DNA of 34,575 nt from NCBI GenBank assembly GCA_021166725.1, contig JAJPES010000042.1, positions 1 to 34,575 on the forward strand, read 5' to 3'. Source of the DNA: Burkholderiaceae bacterium. GTDB taxonomy: Bacteria > Pseudomonadota > Gammaproteobacteria > Burkholderiales > Burkholderiaceae_E. Below are positions 29,346-34,575 of this stretch, one piece after another (within the stretch, counting starts at the first letter, position 1; the number at the start of each line of letters is the position of its first letter). The translations under genes were made by a program, and so were the position numbers. The notes beneath the pieces are model-generated. The model saw only the letters and a program-made list of their open reading frames with translations. It searched no databases and had not been told where the DNA came from.

Positions 29346-31355
29346 ATGACCGAAGCCAAGCAGACACTGGGATTCCAGACCGAGGTCAGCCAGCTGCTGA
29401 ACCTCATGATCCATTCGCTGTATTCGAACCGCGAGATCTTCCTGCGCGAGCTGATCTCCAACGCCTCCGACGCCTGCGACCGGCTGCGCTTCGAGGCACT
29501 GAACAACCCCGACCTGCTCGAGGGCGGCGACGAACTGCAGATCCGCATCGATGTCGACCCGAAGGCGCGAACGATCACGATCTCCGACAACGGCATCGGC
29601 CTGTCGCGCGACGAAGCGGTCGAGCACCTGGGCACGATCGCGCGCTCGGGCACGCGCGAATTCTTCGGCAAGCTCTCCGGCGACCAGGCGCGCGACGCGC
29701 AGCTGATCGGCCAGTTCGGCGTCGGCTTCTATTCGGCGTTCATCGTCGCCGACCGCGTCACCGTCGTCTCGCGCCGCGCCGGGCTGCCGGCGGACCAGGC
29801 GGTGCGCTGGGAATCCGAAGGCACCGGCGAGTTCTCGGTGGAGACGGTGGAGAAGGCCGCGCGCGGCACCGACATCACGCTGCACCTGCGCAACGCGTCG
29901 CCGGGCGAAGTCGCCGCGGAGACCGAGCTCGACGAGACGAGCTTCCAGGACCTGCTCTCGCCGTGGAAGCTGAAGTCGATCGTGCGTCGCTACTCGGACC
30001 ATATCTCGCTGCCGATCCGCATGCGCAAGGAGGAGTGGGACGCCGAAGCGAAGGAGATGCGCCCCACCGACGAATGGGAGACGGTGAACCAGGCGAGCGC
30101 GTTGTGGGCGCGCTCGAAGAGCGAGATCGACGACGAGCAGTACCGCAACTTCTACAAGCACCTCGCGCACGGCGACGAGAACCCGCTCGCGTGGACGCAC
30201 GCGCGAGTCGAGGGCCGCACCGAGTACACGACGCTGCTCTACATCCCGTCGCGCGCGCCCTTCGACCTGTGGGATCGCAGCCGTCGCAGCGGCGTGCGCC
30301 TGTACGTGCGGCGCGTCTTCATCATGGAGGACGCCGAGCAGCTGCTGCCCGCGTGGCTGCGCTTCGTGCGCGGCGTCATCGACTCGAACGACCTGCCGCT
30401 GAACGTCTCGCGCGAGATCCTGCAGGAAAGTCGCGACGTGCGGATGATCCGCGAAGGGTCGACCAAGCGCATCGTGTCGCTGCTCGAGGACCTCGCCGAG
30501 AACAAGCCCGACGACTACGCGACCTTCTGGCGCGAGTTCGGCGCGGTGGTCAAGGAAGGCGTCGGCGAGGACTTCGCCAACCGCGACCGCATCGTGAAGC
30601 TGCTGCGCTTCGCGACCACCGCATCGAGCGACGACACGCAGACCGTGTCGCTCGCCGATTATGTCGCTCGGATGAAGGAAGGGCAGGAGAAGATCTACTA
30701 CATCACCGCCGACACGACGGCTGCCGCGCGCAACAGCCCGCATCTCGAGGTGTTCCGCAAGAAGGGCGTCGAGGTGCTGCTGCTCACCGACCGCGTCGAC
30801 GAGTGGCTGCTGTCGTTCCTCACCGAGTTCGAAGGCAAGCAACTTGCGTCGGTCGCACGCGGCGGGCTGGAACTGGGCAAGCTCGAGGACGAGGCCGAGA
30901 AGAAGGCGACCGAGCAGGTCGCCGAGGAACTGAAGCCGCTCGTCGAGCGGATGAAGGCCGCGCTCGGCGACGACGTGAGCGAAGTGCGCGTGACGAACCG
31001 GCTCACCGACTCGGCATCGTGCCTGGTGTCGGGCGAGCACGAGATCAGCGCGCACCTGGAGCGGATGCTCAAGCAGGCCGGGCAGAACGCGCCGGCGCGA
31101 AAGCCGATCCTCGAGATCAACCCCGAGCATCCGCTGCTCGCGCGCGTGCGCGACGACGACGCGCACATCGACGACTGGTCGCGGCTGCTGTTCGAGCAGG
31201 CGACGCTCGCCGAGGGCGGGCAGTTGCAGGATCCGGCGGGTTTCGTGCGTCGGATGAATGCGATGCTGCTGGGCGGGGAGTCGACCGGTGCGGGCACGCC
31301 CGCAGCGAACGACCAGGGCGGCGAAGCGGGCGACACGTCGAAGAAAGGTGACTGA
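29346..31355 (+). CDS. htpG: Hsp90-family chaperone HtpG
   Basis: Cytoplasmic ATP-dependent chaperone of 669 residues. The N-terminal ATPase domain shows [33 protein letters not shown] and [11 protein letters not shown]; the middle domain has the [19 protein letters not shown] block; the C-terminal dimerisation domain is present. It is some 30 residues longer than typical HtpG, through a Gly/Ala/acid-rich tail ending in KKGD. ATG 29346 is placed right before the conserved [12 protein letters not shown]; a strong ribosome-binding site is missing, so an upstream GTG is possible. Its stop lies 4 bases before the glycosylase start. Confidence 0.95.
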   Translation: MTEAKQTLGFQTEVSQLLNLMIHSLYSNREIFLRELISNASDACDRLRFEALNNPDLLEGGDELQIRIDVDPKARTITISDNGIGLSRDEAVEHLGTIARSGTREFFGKLSGDQARDAQLIGQFGVGFYSAFIVADRVTVVSRRAGLPADQAVRWESEGTGEFSVETVEKAARGTDITLHLRNASPGEVAAETELDETSFQDLLSPWKLKSIVRRYSDHISLPIRMRKEEWDAEAKEMRPTDEWETVNQASALWARSKSEIDDEQYRNFYKHLAHGDENPLAWTHARVEGRTEYTTLLYIPSRAPFDLWDRSRRSGVRLYVRRVFIMEDAEQLLPAWLRFVRGVIDSNDLPLNVSREILQESRDVRMIREGSTKRIVSLLEDLAENKPDDYATFWREFGAVVKEGVGEDFANRDRIVKLLRFATTASSDDTQTVSLADYVARMKEGQEKIYYITADTTAAARNSPHLEVFRKKGVEVLLLTDRVDEWLLSFLTEFEGKQLASVARGGLELGKLEDEAEKKATEQVAEELKPLVERMKAALGDDVSEVRVTNRLTDSASCLVSGEHEISAHLERMLKQAGQNAPARKPILEINPEHPLLARVRDDDAHIDDWSRLLFEQATLAEGGQLQDPAGFVRRMNAMLLGGESTGAGTPAANDQGGEAGDTSKKGD

Positions 31356-31359
31356 GCGG

Positions 31360-31857
31360 GTGACTGAGCCCGCGCCGCTGCGCGGCCTCGCCCCAGTCGC
31401 CGCGCCGCACTCGCGGCTGCTCGTGCTCGGCAGCTTCCCGGGCGAGGCTTCGCTTGCGGCCGGGCACTACTATGCGCATCCGCGCAATCTCTTCTGGCCG
31501 ATCCTCGGCGAAGTGCTCGGCGAGCCGCTGCACGAGTGGCTGTTCGAGCGCCGCTACGAAGCGGTGCTCGCCGCGGGTCTCGCGATCTGGGACGTCTACG
31601 GCGCGTGCCGCCGCGAGGGGAGCTTGGACAGCGAGATCCGCGACGCGGCGGCGAACGACTTCGCCGATCTGCACCGCATCGCGCCCCAACTGGGCGCCGT
31701 GCTCTTCAACGGAAAGGCCGCAGGGCGTTTCGAGCCGCGCTTCCGAGAAGCCGGCTATCGCACGCGCGTGATGCCTTCCACCAGCCCCGCCTACGCGTCG
31801 ATGCCGCGCGAGCGCAAGCTCGCGCTGTGGCGCGAAGCGATCGAAACCCTGCGGTGA
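31360..31857 (+). CDS. Hypoxanthine-DNA (deoxyinosine) glycosylase-like protein of the UDG superfamily
   Basis: Protein of 165 residues resembling the bacterial DNA-deoxyinosine glycosylases, which remove hypoxanthine from DNA. It shows VLGSFPGEASLAAGHYYAHPRNLFWPIL near the N-terminus, AIWDVYGACRREGSLDSEI, FNGKAAGRF and the C-terminal PSTSPAYASMP, which replaces the usual UDG C-terminal motif. GTG 31360 was chosen because AAAGGTGA (31345-31352) is a good ribosome-binding site 8 bases before it; GTG 31348, overlapping htpG, is the alternative. Confidence 0.8.
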   Translation: MTEPAPLRGLAPVAAPHSRLLVLGSFPGEASLAAGHYYAHPRNLFWPILGEVLGEPLHEWLFERRYEAVLAAGLAIWDVYGACRREGSLDSEIRDAAANDFADLHRIAPQLGAVLFNGKAAGRFEPRFREAGYRTRVMPSTSPAYASMPRERKLALWREAIETLR

Positions 31858-31882
31858 CTCCGCAAACAACGAGAAGAACGCC

Positions 31883-32686
31883 TTGACCACCGCCCGAAAG
31901 TCTTCCCGCCGCGCCGCTCGTCATCCGGGCGGGCGCTCGGAAGAGCCCGTGATCGTGCTCTCCGAGGCCGCAGGCGTTCGCTACCTGCACTTCGACTCGC
32001 CGTGGATCCAGGGCGCGATGCGCCTCGCGCGGCCGTATGACCTGGAGCTGGACTACGCGCACGACATGATGGCGTGGCGGCTCTTCCTCGCCGCGCCCGA
32101 CGAGATGCTGCAGATGGGGCTGGGCGCCGCGGGCCTTGCCCGTCACTGCTGGAAGAAGCTCCCCAAGACGCGCATCACCGTTGTCGAGGCAAGCCGCGCG
32201 GTGATCGACGTCTGCCGCAGCGCCTTCGCGCTGCCCGAGGACGAGCGGCTGCAGGTGGTGCGCGCCGACGCCGGCGAGTACGTGTCGCGGCGCTCTTCGC
32301 GCGGGCGCTTCGGCGTGATCCTCGCCGACCTCTACGACACGAAGGCGCGCGGGCCGGTGCTCGACGACGTGCCGTTCTATCGCGATTGCCGCGCAGCGCT
32401 CGCGCCAGCGGGAATTCTCGTCGTCAACGTGTTCGGGGACGGGCGATCGTATGCGAACAGTCTGAGGAACGTGCGGATGGCGTTCGACGATCGGGTGATT
32501 GCGTTGCCGCCGGTGGCGGCGGGGAACGTGGCGTTGCTGGCGTTTTCGGGGCCGGAGTTGCGGGTGGAGTGGAGCGCGCTGCGGGAGCGGGCGACGAGGC
32601 TGGAGAAGAGGGATCGGCTGCCGGCGGAGCCGTGGGTGAAAGCGATCGAGAAGCAGCGGGGCGGCGGGACGGCGCTGGTCGCTTGA
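31883..32686 (+). CDS. Spermidine-synthase-like SAM-dependent methyltransferase-fold protein
   Basis: Protein of 267 residues with the Rossmann-type fold of spermidine synthases: MLQMGLGAAGLARHCWKKLP (nucleotide loop), ITVVEASRAVIDVCR (acidic ribose-binding Glu), RLQVVRADAGEYV and GVILADLYDTKARGP. The Gly-rich nucleotide loop is modified compared with true SpeE, and the family contains many proteins of unknown activity, so polyamine synthesis is not established. Start is TTG at 31883, preceded by GAGAAGA. The C-terminal 60 residues are Lys/Arg-rich. The GC pattern beyond its end changes sharply at the integron region. Confidence 0.8.
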   Translation: MTTARKSSRRAARHPGGRSEEPVIVLSEAAGVRYLHFDSPWIQGAMRLARPYDLELDYAHDMMAWRLFLAAPDEMLQMGLGAAGLARHCWKKLPKTRITVVEASRAVIDVCRSAFALPEDERLQVVRADAGEYVSRRSSRGRFGVILADLYDTKARGPVLDDVPFYRDCRAALAPAGILVVNVFGDGRSYANSLRNVRMAFDDRVIALPPVAAGNVALLAFSGPELRVEWSALRERATRLEKRDRLPAEPWVKAIEKQRGGGTALVA

Positions 32687-32688
32687 AT

Positions 32689-32710
32689 CCCTGAGGCCGA
32701 TGCATCAGGG
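32689..32710 (+). terminator. Weak stem-loop after the spermidine-synthase-like gene
   Basis: CCCTGA (32689-32694) pairs with TCAGGG (32705-32710) across a 10-base loop. It is placed just after the stop codon but has no T tract, so it is a modest terminator candidate. Confidence 0.35.
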
Positions 32711-32742
32711 GCCCAGTTCCTTCGTGTCGGTGCTCCGATCAT

Positions 32743-33001
32743 CAGGCCGTCCAACGGGCTCGGCGTCCCAGCGGCGCTCGACTTCAGCACGTGCGTGTAG
32801 AACGTGCGTGTAGATTATCCTCGTGCTGACGTCGCTATGACCCGGCAGTTCTTGCACGCGTCGTATATCGACGCCAGATTCGGAGCAGGTGCGTGGCAAA
32901 TGAATGCCGCAGCGTATGCGCCGTCACGCGCTTGCCGATTCGCGCATCACCCGCCGCGCGGGCAATCGCGCGACCGATTCGTCTCGTGGTATGGGCGCGC
33001 T
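32743..33001 (-). pseudogene. Integron integrase (IntI) C-terminal remnant, frameshifted
   Basis: Read on the minus strand, three frames together give the end of a tyrosine recombinase: [15 protein letters not shown] (His and Arg of the HxLR box), then [20 protein letters not shown], then RIIYTHV with the catalytic Tyr, and finally [16 protein letters not shown]. The IYTHVL...SPLD ending and the linked attC sites point to an integron integrase rather than XerC/D. An extra base near 32882 breaks the first junction; a 13-bp tandem duplication at 32789-32814 breaks the second. The N-terminal two thirds are missing beyond about 33001. It is certainly inactive. Confidence 0.82.
32789..32814. repeat. 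13-bp tandem duplication in the integrase remnant
   Basis: ACGTGCGTGTAGA occurs twice head to tail (32789-32801 and 32802-32814). Removing one copy restores the [12 protein letters not shown] reading frame, so the duplication is one of the inactivating mutations. Confidence 0.85.
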
Positions 33002-33088
33002 AATTATGAGCTATGTTCTTGGGACGACAGAAAATGTTGTCCAGTGGTACAGGTTCAACATTTGTGGTAATCCCCTGGCTAGCCATCG

Positions 33089-33147
33089 ACCTAACCCGCC
33101 AGTCGAGCGGACGTGCCTTGGCACGCCGCTCACCTCTAGCGTTAGGC
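33089..33147. other. attC recombination site (59-base element) 1
   Basis: A textbook attC: inverse core ACCTAAC (33089-33095), core GTTAGGC (33141-33147), 59 bases in total. Between them GAGCGG-CGTGCC pairs perfectly with GGCACG-CCGCTC, leaving one extrahelical A, as in functional folded bottom-strand attC sites. It should be the attC of a cassette whose gene has been lost, lying between the integrase remnant and the intact cassette. The 80 bases before it hold no gene I can support. Confidence 0.88.
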
Positions 33148-33196
33148 GGCACCAACCCGCCTTCCAGTCAGCCCGAAAGAACCAAAGAAAAGACAG

Positions 33197-34054
33197 ATGA
33201 CTATTTCCGAAACCGTCCTGGAGATGCACTACCACCAGCCATTGATGAAGTTGATCCGGGACACGTACGGATTGGGGCCGAATGGGAAGTTCAACTTCTA
33301 CAAATACACGCCGCAGAAAGAAGTGTTTCTCGGCTTCGATCAAGCTTATGCAATGACCGAACTTTCCGACGCTGAATTCTTCGCGCATCTAAAAGCCAGC
33401 GCCATGAAAGACGGGTACAAACTAAAGAGAACGTTCGTCGCGTACTTCCTTCAATTTAAGGTCGTCAACGAGCTTCGGAAGTACCAAAAGAAGAACCCGC
33501 CCCAGATTAAGAGTAAGCCGTATTTCCGTGCGGCGCTCGATACGACGAAGAACGACAACACAGGATTCTCGCAGCACGAACTTCTGTACAACCTGAACAA
33601 GAACAAGGGAGCCATGGTGTACTACGCATGCCCCATGCTCTTCCACAAGGCAGCGTTGTACGAGATCGAAGTGAATTTGGATCCTCTTCGCCTCATCGAT
33701 TTCTCCTCCTGCCCATCTGAGTTCTCGGACAACAGCAAGCACTACATCTACTTCGACCAACAGCAGGCGGATCCGATCTGGTGCAGCGACCCGGTGGTGG
33801 GAATGGCAATCACGGCCAAGGAGTTCGCCCAATTGGTGGTCGGCCGGTTGCACAAGACTAGCGCTGAAGAGAGTGTGACCCAGGTCTCGGGTCTGGTAGC
33901 GACAATCAAAGAAGGCGTTAGGAGGCGATCAGAGGCGGTTGCTGGCGATGAGGCGGCGAGAAGTGGAGTAGCGGCACTCGCAGATGCTCTCACCATTGTG
34001 AGTGTCGATGAGGTTGTCGAGACGCAGCAAGCCCGCCCTGCGTCTGGAGGCTGA
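33197..34054 (+). CDS. Integron-cassette protein, unknown function
   Basis: Unrecognised protein of 285 residues, the only gene of the cassette bounded by attC sites 1 and 2. It starts 55 bases after the recombination point of the first and ends 21 bases before the second, the usual cassette geometry. No signal peptide or membrane segment. Distinct stretches are MHYHQPLMKLIRDTYG, KVFNFYKY-like NFNFYKYTPQKEVFLGFDQAY reduced here to GKFNFYKYTP and LGFDQAY, FSQHELLYNLNKNKG, YYACPMLF and DPIWCSDPV with Trp-Cys. The C-terminal 60 residues are Ala/Glu-rich and low-complexity. GC and codon use are clearly lower and more mixed than the chromosomal genes. Such conserved Cys/His/Tyr blocks suggest a structured soluble protein; I do not assign a function. 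Confidence 0.8.
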   Translation: MTISETVLEMHYHQPLMKLIRDTYGLGPNGKFNFYKYTPQKEVFLGFDQAYAMTELSDAEFFAHLKASAMKDGYKLKRTFVAYFLQFKVVNELRKYQKKNPPQIKSKPYFRAALDTTKNDNTGFSQHELLYNLNKNKGAMVYYACPMLFHKAALYEIEVNLDPLRLIDFSSCPSEFSDNSKHYIYFDQQQADPIWCSDPVVGMAITAKEFAQLVVGRLHKTSAEESVTQVSGLVATIKEGVRRRSEAVAGDEAARSGVAALADALTIVSVDEVVETQQARPASGG

Positions 34055-34075
34055 TGTGACGCCCTTTCCAGTGCG

Positions 34076-34168
34076 GCCGAACAGGTCGTTCGACGCGGAC
34101 GCCCGGCGGCGGGCCTTCGCTTCGCCATGGCCCTCCCCGCCGGTCGCCGGTCAGCTCCGACGTTAGAC
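34076..34168. other. attC recombination site 2
   Basis: The core GTTAGAC (34162-34168) fits GTTRRRY. The inverse core is GCCGAAC (34076-34082), one base off RYYYAAC, and is followed by GTCGTTCGACGCGGACGCC, which is the usual attC left-hand layout. Self-complementary segments CCGGCG/CGCCGG and GGGCC/GGCCC fill the middle. It is 93 bases long and lies just after the cassette stop codon. Confidence 0.72.
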
Positions 34169-34333
34169 CGACGCAATTTCGCATTCTTACGTGCACGCCA
34201 ATGCTCGACTTCCGAACCTTCGACAACATCAAGCGCTTGAGCCGTGGCTTGAGAGCAGTGCCAAGATCCTTGCGAAGGCGATGCGGGGAGAAGGCAAGAC
34301 TGTCTTTCTCTCTCCTGTGCGCTGCACATTTAA
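34163..34333 (+). other. Start of a second gene cassette, cut by an IS element
   Basis: The stretch from the attC2 recombination point to the insertion point at TTAA (34330-34333) is the first part of a second cassette. Two frames are open: one from ATG 34201 (MLDFRTFDNIKRLSR) and one from GTG 34191 (containing ALEPWLESSAKILAKAMRG). Neither has a convincing ribosome-binding site, and I cannot tell which was the gene. Confidence 0.4.
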
Positions 34334-34575
34334 GGAAGGTCTGCATAACTCGGCCGAACCGCACCGCATCGATGCGATGATTCGGACACCGATTTGAAGT
34401 GCACGAAGCGATGGAGCAATCCGATCTCGGCCTTAAGCTCTCGACCAAGCGAACGCGCAAGCGCGAGTTCCTCGACGAGATGCAACGCGTGGTGCCGTGG
34501 GCCGAACTGATCGCGCTGATCGAGCCGCACTACCCGAAGGGAAAGACGGGTCGCCCGCCGATGGGCATCGCGACG
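34334..34575 (+). mobile_element. IS5-family insertion sequence, left end (runs off the window)
   Basis: GGAAGGTCTGCATAACT at 34334-34350 looks like a terminal inverted repeat, preceded by TTAA, which fits the YTAR 4-bp target preference of IS5-type elements. The transposase gene starts 77 bases further on, a typical spacing. The right end and the second target copy are outside the window. Confidence 0.65.
34411..34575 (+). CDS. IS5-family transposase, N-terminal part
   Basis: At least 55 residues, open at the window edge. It reads KLSTKRTRKREFLDEMQRVV, then PWAELIALIEPHYPKG and TGRPPMGIAT, the standard N-terminal (DUF772-type) region of IS5-family transposases that precedes the DDE catalytic domain. 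ATG 34411 is the likely start; an in-frame GTG at 34399 is also possible. Confidence 0.9.
   Translation, partial: MEQSDLGLKLSTKRTRKREFLDEMQRVVPWAELIALIEPHYPKGKTGRPPMGIAT

Noticed and set aside
32804..33070. Small plus-strand frames over the integrase remnant and before attC1
   Set aside because: They are antisense to the recognisable IntI motifs or lack any family resemblance and start signals.
34191..34397. Short frame of 68 codons from GTG across the IS left end
   Set aside because: It runs through the proposed IS boundary and has no ribosome-binding site; at most its first part could be a cassette gene remnant.

Overview
The window is a dense, GC-rich chromosomal stretch with short intergenic gaps and many 4-11 nt overlaps. 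The gene content (PEP-CTERM protein, type III pantothenate kinase, single-chain class I fumarase, PrpE plus Acs, CioAB-type oxidase, Kup, ParE/ParC, HtpG) fits a free-living betaproteobacterium, probably Burkholderiales- or Rhodocyclales-like. That placement is inferred from protein resemblance only; there is no rRNA here.

Layout. 0-0.3 kb: two adjacent long palindromic repeats. 0.37-2.7 kb: an alpha/beta hydrolase translationally coupled to a RidA protein, converging on an iron-type ABC substrate-binding protein. 2.8-3.5 kb: a third palindrome, then an NlpC/P60 hydrolase. 3.6-6.8 kb: propionyl-CoA synthetase, a YdcF/ElyC-like membrane protein and a GlcG/HbpS-like protein. 6.8-9.2 kb on the minus strand: CoaX and fumarase, followed by a fourth palindrome. 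9.5-13.2 kb: acetyl-CoA synthetase, tRNA-Ser(GGA), a Gdx/SugE guanidinium exporter and D(-)-tartrate dehydratase. 13.4-17.9 kb: a likely exopolysaccharide locus made of a PEP-CTERM surface protein, PgaD-like and PgaC-like synthase subunits, and a TPR/beta-barrel export protein. 17.9-23.3 kb: a DUF72 protein, cyanide-insensitive-type bd oxidase subunits I and II, and Kup. 23.4-24.7 kb: a Cys/Met-metabolism PLP enzyme on the minus strand. 24.7-32.7 kb: a short membrane protein, ParE, ParC, HtpG, a hypoxanthine-DNA-glycosylase-like protein and a spermidine-synthase-like methyltransferase.

From 32.7 kb to the end the sequence is accessory: a frameshifted, 5'-truncated integron integrase remnant, a 59-bp attC site, a gene cassette of visibly lower GC coding for an unrecognised 285-aa protein, a second attC of 93 bp, and the start of a second cassette interrupted by an IS5-family insertion sequence that runs off the window.

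The most unusual features are (1) a family of about 167-bp hairpin elements (four copies, one cut by the window edge) with CTAG-like ends, a conserved GTTGC...GCGCCTT core and stem changes that preserve pairing, while the outer arms differ from copy to copy; (2) the decayed integron with an intact orphan cassette; and (3) the PEP-CTERM/Pga-like operon, which has no PgaB-like deacetylase beside it.
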